The notes beneath the pieces are model-generated. The model was not told where the DNA came from and did not search any database. It saw only the letters and a program-made list of their open reading frames with translations. Positions 32,395 to 45,299 of a stretch of DNA of 64,000 nt are shown here, piece by piece. Source of the stretch: Acheta domesticus (lineage: Eukaryota > Arthropoda > Insecta > Orthoptera > Gryllidae); contig JAHLJT010000631.1 of the NCBI GenBank assembly GCA_031308135.1, positions 193,076,549 through 193,140,548 on the forward strand, given 5' to 3'. A program made the translations under genes and the position numbers. Numbering within the stretch: the first letter of the stretch is position 1; each line of letters opens with the position of its first letter.

Positions 32395-33440
32395 GTGTTA
32401 TATCATTCATTTTTACGAAGGAGCTTCGTATGAGGAGAAAGTTATGTGATCGTGCGCAAGAAAAGGTGGAATTTTCGACAGAAATCTTTTATTGCCGGAC
32501 CCTCGTGATGAAAAAGTGGATACATTCTGTGGCTAAAAAAAATCCTCTAATACGTAGTGTAGCCAGTATCCATGTTTTATGGGTCATTGATACGGAAAAA
32601 TCGATTGACGGCTAAACGTCTGTCTGTCCGTTTGTCAGTAAGTGGTCAACGTTAGTGCCTAAACCGTTCTGTCAATTGCCTTCAAAATTGACATTCACTA
32701 ACCGATGTGAATGAACTTATGGCTTTAAGAGTTTTAAAAAGATATTTAGATTTGTGAGGGTATTTTACATGAAGCTTCAAAAACATTTTCAAAATTTTCT
32801 CAAGAATCGACATTACATGTTTTAATCAAACTTACTCTTTGGATAGCATAAAGAACGCTTAAGTGAATGGTTTGTTGAAATCACAAACCTTCAGGTTCGT
32901 TTAAATCACAGATTTTTTAAAATTAAAAAATCGCATTTTTTGGGGGCGTCTTCCTTCTTCTATAATATTGAAGAAAGATATTTTTCTCCTTAATGAAATG
33001 TATTCCTTACAGAGGATCTTTAAATGAGTTCATGTCCAATTTTTCAAAAATATTAGTAGTTTTTATGATTTTTGCGCGAAATATGGCAATTTTTTTCTCA
33101 AAAACAGCTCCAATTTTAAAAAAAGTTCTCCTCATAAGTAATATGAAACGGTAAAAATATGTTGCTAGTCCCATTTTCGGGTATTGTTCGGTGTTTCCGA
33201 AAATGCTTAAAAGTGTGCATTTGGAACCTACAAAATTGGAGTTACCGATTATTGCTTTAAACAAAGTCTGTTGTAAAAATCAACTCTTTAAAAATGTCAT
33301 GTACAATTTTTTTAATAAACAAACTGATTTTGCTTATTAGTGTCTGAAATTCATGCAATTTCAAAAAAAAAATATCTTCTCAAACCCCACGAAATATTTT
33401 CATTAACGTTTCTCCTCGTACGTAACAACGTATGGTAAAT
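32395..33440 (+). mobile_element. Dispersed repeat B, copy 2 (short unexpanded seed)
   Basis: The left part matches copy 3: GAGGAGAAAGTTATGTGATC, AATTTTCGACA, AAAAAGTGGATAC, CCTCTAATACGTAG. The junction GATACGGAAAAATCGATTGA then GGCTAAACGTC leads into a seed of only about 20 bp, GTCTGTCTGTCCGTTTGTC. CAACGTTAGTGCCTAAACCG follows, as in copy 1. The right part matches copy 1 and contains an internal duplication of about 240 bp (about 33010-33175 and 33255-33455). The ends are inverted relatives: TTCGTATGAGGAGAAAGTTA and, reversed, TTACGTACGAGGAGAAACGT. Confidence 0.75.
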
Positions 33441-33661
33441 ATACTAATAGTGCTATACAATGGCACAGAATTTATCGTACTAGTTTTTCTAATCTCTTTA
33501 GTCTGGACTAGCGTTTCGGTTGGACCTTATTTTCTTCCCAGCTGCCTTCTTTTGTGACCCGAAGGACATTTTTTTTACATTTTCTCAATTTTCGGCTCCC
33601 TAATACTAGAACTGAAACAATCTGTCTTTAAGACTATTTTGGGAGAGTAAGAGTTCTTATC

Positions 33662-33765
33662 CGACCCGAATGGCCGAGGTTGTTAAAAGGCGTGTATGGA
33701 TTCAGCTCTTGGAACCAAAATGTCGCTCGTTCGAATCTCGGACAGGGTTTTTGATTTGATGAATG
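33662..33765 (+). mobile_element. tRNA-Leu/Ser-like SINE head
   Basis: CCGAATGGCCGAGGTTGTTA fits an A box and D-arm of a class II tRNA. A variable region follows, then CGTTCGAATCTCGGACAGG as T-arm and B box. The acceptor strands do not pair well, so a working tRNA gene is unlikely. From 33766 to 34129 nothing is recognised. Confidence 0.5.
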
Positions 33766-34129
33766 GGTTGTTGCTGAAAACTATTGAGGATTCGAGAAAA
33801 ATTATTGAAAATCATCTGAAGCTCTTCTACTCACAAATACAATCAATACATATAAATAAACGGGACGTGGCTGTACATGCATTTCCAATATGCAACTTTT
33901 AAACGTTTTTTAAACTCTCTTATTCGATTTCTATAACAAATGTTACGTCAAATCAATTTTGGTCTTTCTGTGTCAATAAACCAATTTAAATAAGCTAATG
34001 AATCTATCAACATTGAAATTTAAATACATTATTAACATTACCCATTGGACCAACATTGTTTTTCTTTTACCGTGGTATCCTTAATGGTTCCAAATATTAT
34101 TACTTCTCGCTCTTATGAAGGTTCTTGTT

Positions 34130-34345
34130 ATACAGCACTTCTGCTGCCGTAGTGATATGAGCGTCGACAAGTTGTCTCTGAGGGTTTGAGTTCGGGTCTC
34201 GGAGGGGAAATACATTGTTGTTGCTTGAAAGCACTTTTGCAAGTTTATGTAGTAGTATAATATAGCGGAACAGTTTGAAATAATACGATAATGTATGTGG
34301 TTTTGTAGTGCAGCTGGTTTAGATTTGTGAGCAATATATAAGAAG
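34130..34345 (+). mobile_element. tRNA-headed SINE-like repeat, copy 2
   Basis: CTGCCGTAGTGATATGAGCG (A-box-like) and TGAGTTCGGGTCTCGG (B-box-like) are followed by TTGAAAGCACTTTTGCAAGT and a TGTGGTTTTGTAGTGCAGCT end. Homologous to 450-660. Confidence 0.55.
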
Positions 34346-37195
34346 ACGAGAAAAGGAAGTGTAATACTCTGGTTGATTTTGTGAGATGCGATTACGTTTT
34401 TCTTATGCATGTAGCAATTTAGGACCAAATAATTTTTTGTAATAAACTAAGAATAACTGATAATTTCCTTTGACGAACGTAAGTTAATGAATTAGGTTCG
34501 TTTCCAGCTCCCTGTTATAATACGAAACAAAATTTAACCTTATACATTTTCGCAATTTAAATGAATGTAATATTTTTAGATACGATGATTTTCACGAATG
34601 CGTATTTATTTTTATCAATCAGTTATTCGGTAAATAATTGTGTTCATATTCTCTAAGAAAATTTGCATGCACTACAACTCCGAAATCAGCTTATTTAGTG
34701 TTATACATGTAGATAATCCAGTTCATTCTGGTGTACAGCTTTATCTGACGCTTCTCATATCAATACTAGCTCATTCCATTATTAACCAAGATTTGTTTTC
34801 TGCATGTTTGCTGTTTAGGCGGTCCTTCATTACGTTGCAAAGGGATGTAGTTCAAATCCAGCTTATTTCCGCATACAACATGGGCTGAATATACCCTTTC
34901 ATATCAAACAGCTTATGCACACAAGAGTTTTCTTATCTTGTAAAATTTTCGCAAATAGAATTATCCGGTTTTAAACTTAAAATGTGTCATTTTCTCAAAG
35001 GGCGACCATTTACAAGTATTACTCTTAGAATTTTTAATAACGCTTGTAAATATTTCATTGATTAAAAACATGTTAGGATAATCATATTTATTTCCTTGAC
35101 ACTCCTTCACATGTGTATATTGCCTTTCGTTCTGTTTCGAATATTCCCGACGAATTTCGAGTTTTAACATATTTTAATTAAAAAAGAATATACAAAATAA
35201 ATATTTATTAAAATGCCTTATCAGAAAGGTATTATATCTAACCATTCATGTACCTAAATTTGCAGCATATAAGTCATGAAAAAGGTTGTTGAACTATAAA
35301 ACGTAATGGTTTCGCCGATTGTTTTTAGTACATTTTGTCAAATCTGAAGTGAAGTGTTTGTGTATTTGCGTGCGTATGGTAATGGGGCGTTAAGTCAGGC
35401 TTCTAACAACTAATTGAATTTTTGCGTGATGTCCTATCAACTAGTTTCGTCGGGAAGCCAGGAAACATTAAAATTTGTTCAAAGAATTCTTATGAAAATG
35501 GATTTTCCCTTAAACTTGAGTTTACTATATTGTCTGCGTTACACCGCATTGTATATAATTCGCTTGTATACCAACTCTCTAAACTTTCATGGAGATCGTG
35601 CGACGTTGTAGTCAACGTTGTGTATTTGCTTTCTATGTATTCGCAGTGCACTTTGACGCTGAGCAAACGATGCAAGTGAGGTTGAGGTTCACGTATTTAT
35701 ACATTAGTATGTGTTCATGTGTGTGTGTGTGGTGTGTGTGTGTGAGTAAATATGAGGCATTATAAAGCAATTTGCGAGAAAATAGCGAGGAAGCATGTAC
35801 AAAAAACGAAAAGTAATTGTCTTTTCATTGAGTACATCGAGAACAATTAATTCAACTCAGTTATATTTAGTTATTTTCTTGCCCAAATCTTGTTGAGGAA
35901 GTCATATTTCATAATATTCTACATGACTGAAATTTAAGGATACAAGTTTCTCTTTACAATAATATTATATATTTGAAAACAATGAAATGTTACCGTGACT
36001 GATAATCAGGAAATTTTAATGAATGAATTATTGAATAAAGTACACAAAAACACGAATGATTAATATTAATTCTGAATATTACATTTTTATGAATGAATGA
36101 AAACTTGGATTCACTTAATTGCACAATTAAATTTTTCACCTCTGAAAAGACTATTCTGAAGGAACCTATTTTGTTTGTAAATTGTAAAAAGTATTTTAAA
36201 TATTTTAGGCGTTTGAGTATAAATAATGGCATTTGACAATTTAGATCAAATATTTTTTCTACTTTGATGATTGAAGAGGAATTGACATACGCTGGATGAT
36301 TTCATTAATAAGCAAGAAGTAGTTATAATCCACTCTAACGTTATAGTCTGTGTCACTTGTTACTGGTAAAACCACTCTTTTCTGCTGCATTTCATCCCCG
36401 AAAGGAAATGTTTACAAACTATTCTATTTCCGATCTATTTCTTCCTTTTTTGGAAAAAGCTGTACGGAGAGTGGTTGCAATACCTGTTATTCGCCATCAG
36501 ACTGCGTGTGTCGTAAAGTTGTATACCGCTGCCATGGGATAATGTTCATCCGTAAACGAGTAGAACTACAACGATGCTCGGAAAATGGGGGAGCGGAAGA
36601 GGAGCTGTAAACCGAAACAACGGTCGACAAGCACAGTGATCAGAATTTGATTCGTGGAGAGGAGTAGCGGAGGTGTAATAAGCGAAAGAGTCGAAAATCA
36701 GAGGTCGATATTCAGCAGCAGGAAACAAGTGGAACCCAAATAGATTACCGGAAAAAAATCATTTCATATTTTACTTCAATTAAATTAATTAAATTTCCTC
36801 ATTGTGTAAAGCTACAGGTGGTTTGCCATAACCTAGCATTATGCTTTCAGGACATATATTTCCATGTAATAGTAATACAAAATACCGTAAAAAGATAATT
36901 AAATTTAACCAAGATAGATTTTAATTTGATTGAAACTAAAATAGCTAATAAAATGTCAGAGAAGTATCATTCATTAAATTTTGACATGCTAATATTTAAT
37001 CATTAAACGGATAAATTATTACAATTCTAACACTTTTAAGGGCGTTATTTTTGTTGGAATGAGGACCAATTCACGTGGGTAGACAAAGAACTCTGACTCA
37101 TCGTACGTTTACAGGAAGAGAAATGGATTGGCGAAATGTGAATCACACGCCACGCTGAAGGGACATTGACGCGAATCCGTTGCGGACACGGGTAT
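34346..37195. other. AT-rich sequence with a short (GT)n
   Basis: A (GT)n microsatellite lies at about 35715-35745. The B-box-like AGTTCAAATCCAGC at about 34850 has no convincing A box. Open frames of up to 86 codons (36350-36610) have no recognisable motif. Confidence 0.4.
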
Positions 37196-37440
37196 TAATT
37201 CGAGCCGTTTTCGTGATTCCCGGACACATTTACCTGCAACGCCAAGCGCTTAAACCGTCCTAAACGATAGGGCTGCAGGGGTTCGCTTCCCCTACATCTG
37301 CCCGCGTTCCCCAGCTTGCTGTTGTGGCAGCCCTGCTTCGTTTGATAGAGGGTAAAAGCAATACGGCTGCCGCAGCGGCCCATGGGCCTAGTGTACTGCC
37401 GTTGCCCGACTAATCTCATCGCCACTTACAGGCGATAGGC
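37196..37440. repeat. Probable old dispersed repeat with T-arm-like hairpin
   Basis: A GC-richer patch in AT-rich DNA contains CAGGGGTTCGCTTCCCCTA, a T-arm-like hairpin. GGCCCATGGGCCTAGTGTACTGCC resembles the reverse of 60565-60595, in pieces of about 10 bp. Family and boundaries are unknown. Confidence 0.35.
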
Positions 37441-39365
37441 CACAAAGATAACAGCGGAGTGCTACTACACGACGAGGTAAGCCTCGAAATATATTGTTAA
37501 GCGGTGAGGCTTACGGCCCAACAACCTGGAAGGCAATGGGTGGCTGCCTCTCCCGAACAGCGCCTTCGCTGACATTGCGCAGCCTCTACCGCAGTGGTCG
37601 CCAAACTTGTGAAGCTTGTGAGCAACCATACTGTTTTCAATTCTACTGTGAACTACCAAGAAACCAAGACGGATTTTTGTTTTTTCAAATATTAACATTT
37701 GTTCACAATCATTCACTTTTATTAAATATGAAACAGATTTTAATAATATTGTATACAAGGAAAATAATTGAAATGGAATTGCACATTATAAAGAAATTTT
37801 AAAAAAATAGTTAGTTACAACTTATAAATTTAAGAACAAATTTTTCATCAGACTTATTAATGAGAAGGGTGGCTGGCTTTTTTGTCATTAACAAGGTTTT
37901 ACAATGGGAAAGTAGGTCGTGATTGCCATTCGGATACAATTGTCAAAATGTTCATCAGTGAGTCTGTTTCTGTACATGTTTGGGCTCTATAGAATAAGTC
38001 CATGTTAGCAACTTTGAGGATGACCGAAAATTGCTCTGCGAGCTACTAATTGTTCGCGATCAACGATTTGGCGATCACTGCTTCACCGCATTCCAGGCTG
38101 TGTTGGCCTTTAACGAAGTACGCTAATGATTGAACTTTTAATTAATTAATTGTCATTACCAGTACGTAAACCATTGTATATTTACTTGTTCTTGGTACCA
38201 TAAAAACTATAACATTCTGGAGTAAATTAAGAAATTGCATTCCCTGCTTGTATTTTATTTGCATTTAAATACAACTCACGAATATCGAAAGGGTTCATTT
38301 ATTTATGACTCCTTGACCATGGTCTCATTAAAACAATGAAAGTAGTATTTGGTGTCAGCATTCACGTATCATTTAGTAAATTTATTCATGAGAATTTCCT
38401 ATCTCGACTTCAATGGTCTCATTGAAGGCTTACATCTCTCTATCGTGAATATATTACACTCTATTTACTTCAAAACTTTAAATTAATGTTTATAAGCAGT
38501 TGATCAAAAGGAACTGTTAAAGTACGTTGCATTATATATTCTTCATCTGCTTAAGATTATTTACACATAGTGAGCTATCCCTTGTATGCAATTCGCGCAG
38601 AAAATATGACGTATTTTTTTCCCTTTTATAACAACCCATGGACACAAAATACCGTAAGAGTATTACTGATGGATGGAGAATTGTCATCTAGGTGCATCAA
38701 AGTGACGTAAGAAGAAAACTGAGAATGAGGTTAGTGTACGAGTTAGGGAAGGACCCCAGAGCTCGAGAAAACGTGCACAGTTTACACTTCTCTCCATAGA
38801 ACTTCACACACAGATTTTAATTGTTTTTGACGTTAAAACGTTAAATAAATTAAAATAATTAAAAACATAGAAGTTCTTATATTAGACATATTTGGTTCTT
38901 TAAACGCACGTGTAACCCGCAAAACACATGACGACGCAGCACACTTTCCCATCGTGCATAACTCGGAAAACGACGCGTCTCACAGTTTTAAAACCATTCC
39001 CCCCTAAAAGACTCACAAGCTATGTTTTCTATACTATAATCTACAAAATGAAACCTTTTTGAATATTTTATTAGATTTCGTATGGTTTCGACAATCCGTT
39101 TAACGGATTTCGAGAAAACGCTGCAAGTTGGATTGTGGTGTGAAGGATATTTTCTTTAAAAAAAATATTTAAAAAGCTATGTTTTTAAGGTTTAGGTGTT
39201 TTTTGGTCTTCTGGGAACTTAAACTATTCAGAACTTTCCATTTTTTTCCGGTTAGGGGGGGTACTGTACGCCACCATAACATTTTGAAAAGAAACAATTT
39301 AGTTGAATTTCTGAATTTCCAGTTTAATTTTCGGATTAAAAAGTGTGGAAACATGCGGTGAACTT
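37441..39365. other. AT-rich sequence, nothing recognised
   Basis: About 1.9 kb with no supported feature. Confidence 0.4.
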
Positions 39366-39557
39366 GTGAGTGCTCTTGGCTGTCCAGGTGACACGGTGTC
39401 TCAGGCTGTGAAGCCGACGTTTCGACCATCACAATGTGGAATTTCTTAGGGCTAGTCTCTTCCTCAGATCAGCTCTGAGAAAGATCACGACAAGATGGTC
39501 GAAACGTCGGCTTCACAATCTGCGACAGTGTGTCACCTGGACAACCAAGAGCACTCA
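39366..39557. mobile_element. Head-to-head inverted repeat with Penelope/hammerhead-like motifs
   Basis: Arms 39366-39430 and 39495-39557 are inverted copies: GAGTGCTCTTGGCTGTCCAG with CTGGACAACCAAGAGCACTC, and AAGCCGACGTTTCGACCATC with GATGGTCGAAACGTCGGCTT. The 65-bp centre carries CTGAGAAAGATCA toward the right arm and, on the minus strand, CTGAGGAAGAGAC toward the left. Each arm thus reads CTGA-x-x-A, helix-forming spacer, GGTCGAAACGTCGGC. That is the order of a hammerhead core (CUGANGA, stem II, GAAA) with a very short stem III. The right arm can pair GATCA with TGGTC. Assignment is inference from motif layout. Confidence 0.55.
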
Positions 39558-42500
39558 AAAGACTGGCCACGGAAGCCTACGACTTCACCTGCGATAAACA
39601 TGCAAGGAAGATTGGTGGGAAGATATGTGGGAGCATTCGAAAGGTCAAAAACTATTAACATTTGGGAAAAGTTTTGAGAGGTGTATCCTCGCTAATATTT
39701 GTGGGAACAACTAGGAATATTTGAAGGAAAATGTGGAAACACGTGATGAACATGTCAGAAAACATGTATGGGATAATTGGGAACATGCGGAGACACATGC
39801 GCAATCTTGTGAAGAGCATGCGGGGGATCATGTGATGAACATGAGAGGGATGTGTGAACGAACATGCGGGAGGGTATGATGGAATTGCGATGGAACGTGC
39901 GGTAAACATGCGAAGGGAATACGGAAGTTCGGAGTAGATTTAAATAAGGGGCGCTTTTGAACATTTGAGATTTCCTATAAACGGGGGAAATGTTTGCAAG
40001 TGTTTAATATTAGAAAGGTGTGGGAGCACTGCAGAATCGTTGTCATTTAACAGACGGGCGAACTGTTAGTTTGTTCACAGTCTCCAGGAGGTAGTGTGCA
40101 ATGTCCGTCCAATATTTTATTGCTTTTATACAAGTGGAAAGAATATAAGACTTACGTTGAGCATTGAATGATAAGTGTCTATATGATGTAGAATTGCTAT
40201 GGGGATTTGTTTTTACAGGAGCATATTGATATTCTACTTTTATTTAACGGTTTACTGGGTTTTTGTTGATAACGTGTGAGGCAGATTTACACAGTTAGTG
40301 CTAGGGCGTATTTTTCAAAATAGTTTCATTTCGATTTCTAGAGATGAATTTTTGAGAATACCTTACCAAGTTTTGAATAATAGGACCAAGAATTGTATAT
40401 TTTGGTCTTTGTTTAGAATCCAGTCGGTGCGAACATACGGAAAGGAGCAGTCCGTAAATAGCGATGTCATTAAAGAGCCTCTTGTGAATCAGCAAGGACA
40501 CAGACAATAAATACTTTCAATTTTGATTTCAGTGGGTACAAATAAATAATTTTGTGAATACTCTAGCATTAGACTAACTAAAAGATGTTCTTTGTTACCA
40601 CACTTTCAACCATTTTATTGTTCAAAGATTCCTTAATATATTATTTATGTTTTGTTGGATAAATTTGTTAGTTTGGTTTGAAAAAAAGTGCATTGTGTTT
40701 GCCAGATTTATGTATATATGTGCGCATTTTCATGAGTACTAACAAAATGTGTTTTGGCTGTAAATAACAATGTTAAAGATGTTCAAAGGTGCCCCAGTCT
40801 CTCATACACCGGGGAGCATGTTGAGAAACATTCGAGGTCGAGTGGAGCGAAGAATTAAGTGAAATTTAGCACTTCTGGGGCCCCCAACTCTTTAAGTTAG
40901 AAACCAGTAGACATTAGAAATCCACGTAAAAGGAAAATAATTTAAAAATACCTTCAATTACCATTAAACGTGTACGCTAGTTTCAATACCTGCATTATTT
41001 ACTGGATACTTGTCTTATACTCGTATTATGATAAGGTTGAATGGAGTGTTTTCAAGCACTTGAGGAGTAGAAGATAAGTAAATTGGAAAAATAGATACAA
41101 TTAGTAGCATATGGCTTTAAAAAATATGTCAAAATATAATGTCGATAAATTTAATTATGTATCTGAAAATATTGTTTTCTATAATGTGCGAAGATTGGGG
41201 CAGATGTCATGACAAATATTTGTTTCTGAAATAAATATTATCGAATCACACAATTTCATCTGTAGCGTGAAAGAAACGCTGCAATAGTGTACGTTCATAT
41301 CATCAGATGGCTCTGTGAGAGTTTCTATTAACACAGAGTACAACGTGAAATCGGTTGTCCAACTACCGCTGTACGAGATGAATGTAACATGTTTCGAGCA
41401 GGGCTCACACTTCAAGACAGCCGATCTCCATGGAGAAATGCCAGAGAATGCCTCAGGAAATTGGTGGAAGACCTTGAGAATAATGCCCTTCCATACCGGA
41501 CAATCGCGAGACGAGCAAGGGAGTTTCTGCGAGGGCGCGGAGCACGAACGTCTGCACGTGCGCAACGCACGTGACGATCTGTGAAATGTGCGGACAGATG
41601 TGACACATGCGGTGATCGAGATATGAACCGAATCGAACCTTTAGAATGGATATGTAATGCTTTTTGAATGTTGTGAACTCATGTATGTTATAATGCTTTG
41701 GAACGTAAAAGTAGTACAGTCATTTCATATACTTTAATAAATATGAGGACGACAATTTTGGTATATCGTTAAATAGCAATGTTTAGTTTATACTTTGTCC
41801 TTTTCATTAGAATATTTCACATTTTCCATCCCTGCTCGTATTTTTGAAGAAAAGAAAATTGTTGCTATGACATATGCCCGAACACGCGTATTTAAAACAA
41901 TCAATAAAAACATCAAAAATTTGTTACATGAAGTGTAGTGTTTTTGATGGAATAAAATTGGTTTTGTAACATGATCAATTGTCTTTGATTTATGTTCTCT
42001 TGGGCGATTTTGCGTCCCTACTGCTATTATACCACATTGCCAGATAACATCACTGGTTGGGTGATTTATATAGTTATCTGCTCTGCATGCAAACTATTTG
42101 TGCCTGGTTTAATTTTTGTATATTATTGTAGAGACACTATTCTAAAATACAACATGGGTATGTAAAGTAAGAGATTTGATCGGTAAATATTTTTAGCGAA
42201 AACATAATGATTCTAATTTTCTTGATAAATAATGTAATCGCACAAATAATTCATACGATATCACTTCTAATGATAAAATCATTGCATAATTTCCCTTTCT
42301 ACTGTTATTGGTGAAAGAAGAAGTAATTAAATATCTGTTATTACCAATTTTAGCTGTTATTATCATAGGAGACACGTTTGCTACGCTGCGCGCTGTGTTT
42401 GAAACCATGACACTCTTTTAGATCAAAACATATGACTCAACGAAGGAAGAATAATAAAAGTTAGAGAAAATGTGCGATCTCAACAAGACTTTCTTTTGAG

Positions 42501-43214
42501 TGTTAATATTTGAATTTTCACCACAATTGACACCGTTCCTTAATTATCTTGTGAATGAAGAGTAAAAAGTAATGAAGATGCCACTAAAATATTGAATACA
42601 AGACCAATGCAGATTACGTTTTTATTACACACTGAAACGGTGGTTTCTAATTAATTATTAAAAACTATTGAAAAACTTGATGCAAAATATATCTCTCTAT
42701 TGACACGTTGTGCTTCTGTCATGGGTTCGAATATGCAAGGGGCAAAATTCGGCTTACCTCATCGTTCAACCACAATCTGCCCCCTGTCGGCTCGCTTCCA
42801 TAAGGAAAACGACAAAACCTGAAAGTTATTTTAATGATGTGCCAAATTGCCCAATAATAACCAAGTTTGTTTTTTGTACTTTCTTTAGCACTAGAACAAT
42901 TTGAATTTATTATAACCAAGATTTCATGAACATGAAAAATAAAATCATTGTTCGTACGAACGTTAACCTGAGCTCTCTACCCGTTGTATCGTTTGATGCT
43001 TCGCTCGGACGCCGCGTATCTCCACACCATCACCTCCGACCGACCAGTTACCAGTTCTAGTCTTGATGCCTTCTATCTTGAATCTTCCGACACGCCACGA
43101 AGTCACTACCATTCACATAATGCACTAGTCATGTGTGTCCATGCAGATGCCTACCCGCGTATTACTAATTGAATCGGTTATTCATGCGCCCGAAGCTGCT
43201 TGCACTAGCCTGCC
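39558..43214. other. AT-rich sequence, nothing recognised
   Basis: About 3.7 kb. 39700-39960 contains many AACATG and CATGCG words and may be a decayed simple repeat. 41300-41610 is GC-richer with frames of 61-128 codons on both strands, but no domain is recognisable. Confidence 0.4.
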
Positions 43215-43570
43215 TTATCACCATCAGCACTGGTGAAAATAATTAAAGTTCAAATAAACAGTTCTACAGTTATTTACACGTTCCGATCCATTTGTAAAAT
43301 AATTAAAGTCCTCGTCTTGTTCGGCAAAATATTTACAAGTTCATTAGTCTGGTGCTTCACCTTCGTCACTGGTGAAAACTAATTAAAGTTGACAAGTTTC
43401 TTAAAAGTTCCTCCCTATCGGTATGAAAATAATCTAAGTCAGTGCACGGTTTCACCAAAATGTTCTATGTTCCACTTTCACTCGCGAAAAAAAGTTAAAG
43501 TCCCTAACTGTATCTCCTAAATTTTTACAAGTCTCTACTTTCGATCACAAAAATATACCAAGTCTGAACT
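43215..43570 (+). repeat. Decayed tandem repeat, 50-80 bp period
   Basis: GAAAATAATTAAAGTT-like words recur at about 43224, 43295, 43375, 43424, 43485 and 43548. They are often preceded by CACTGGTGAAA or TTCACTCGCG and separated by TTTACAAGT-type segments. Divergence between units is high, so the expansion is old. Confidence 0.6.
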
Positions 43571-45299
43571 CGAGCACGCACCCCCTAAATTCAGAAATGA
43601 TCCTCATGCTATGAAATCTGAGCTCCAACTATTATTTTTTGTTCTTCGATCCAGGAAATCTCGTAATCATTGTTGTACAAAATTCTGTTTTATATTCCTT
43701 ACCAACGGATTCTTATTATGTATTTACTTTTCTAACCAAGGTGCACTCTCGGGCGAAATTTTTACTCTTGCACACGCATTTTTCGACTGATTCTACACTA
43801 TATTCACGGACTCATGAAATTGTTTATCTCTGTTACTAAGGTGCCCGCTTACCAAATATCGTGACATGTCAAAACATTGGTGTTCTCCCTAGCAACGTCC
43901 TGGTCACCTGTTACTAAGGTACCTAATTCTAATTTAAACAAGCATTAAAACATTAAATTATTTGATATTAAATGCCCTCACGCATTTGGTATGTCACAAC
44001 ACGCAAATTTTTTATAGCAACAAGTGTTACTGAAAATATGTTAACCAGAAATATTTTCTCCCTGATATAAGAATCGAAAAACATCGCTTTAGATCAAAAA
44101 CATCGAAAAACGAGCTTCATATTTAATATAATAATGACGTATCCCTTGCATCTTCGGAAATGAAAACTCACTCAAACGTGCGCTGAATGCATTTATTATA
44201 TTGTATTCCGTTAAATAAACCGAGAAAACATTACAATTTAGGAAGGTGGAAAAGTTTGTTTCCATACACAGGTTTTAACCCTAGATTACAAAGACGTCGT
44301 CTGTCAGACGATGCAACTAGTGCCGAAAGCTTTCTCCGTCCGCTTCCCCTCTCTCTGCGTTTCTGAAATTCTAGGTACCTTAACGAGTTAGAATATACTA
44401 CACAGTATGGCTGAAGCGTCTCCATCTTGGCAGCAAATTGAAGCTACGTTTATTGCAGTCAAAGCTGGAGGAGAAACAGAGTATTCCGGTATTCCGTTTG
44501 GCACTGGTTACGGCCGGGTAATATTACCCCCCCTTATTCTGTGTTCTCGAGAAGCAATAATTTAAAAACAAAATCACAATATATAAGGAGAACAAATTGA
44601 GAAACTTATAAACATTTTACTTCCTGCAACCGTTACTGTCACAAAAATGGAAGCAGTTGATATGTCATTGTAGTTAGCATAACGCCTGAAAGTGAATATT
44701 GCAATCAGAAGCAAAAAAAAAACATCATAAATAACGCGGCAAACTTGAAAAATGATATATTTGTGGTTTGAAGAGTTCTATTTTTAGTTAAATGTCGAAC
44801 ATACTGAAGACATTGTGAATCACTACTAACCACTAATATAATTTAAATACAGATAAATGAAAAATTACAATATAGAAATAAGATCTGTTACAAACAACAT
44901 ATGATTCAGTACAACAGTTTTACACACCACCATCAGGCACCAGTCATGTTTTAGTTTAATTTTATTTTCTTCCTGCTCTATTCTTACAAGAATTTTTCAG
45001 GGTGTTGAACATAAATTTTTTAATGCAATAATTTGGAGGCAAGATACCAGCAATTCACATAAGGTAATATTTAACCTCGATTTAAATTTGATAAATAAAG
45101 TTCAGATATATAATAAATTTTAATTAATTTACAATGGAAATTTTACAGATAAAATTAAATTTTTAAGAAGGATAAAAATATCCTTGGGAAACCTAAAACG
45201 AATTCGATTATTAATCCTAAATTTAATTATTTTGGAGGAAGTAAATTGGTAATTTACTGAAAAAAATTGTGATTGAATTTTGATATATGATTTTACTGG
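43571..45299. other. AT-rich sequence, nothing recognised
   Basis: A small perfect hairpin, CGTCTGTCAGACG, lies at about 44297. No other structure or exon was supported. Confidence 0.4.

Noticed and set aside
41179..41606. Frames on both strands at a GC-richer patch
   Set aside because: No domain recognised, and comparable frames on opposite strands suggest chance openness.
42710..42740. B-box-like GGGTTCGAATATG
   Set aside because: The B box is imperfect and no A box lies at a suitable distance.
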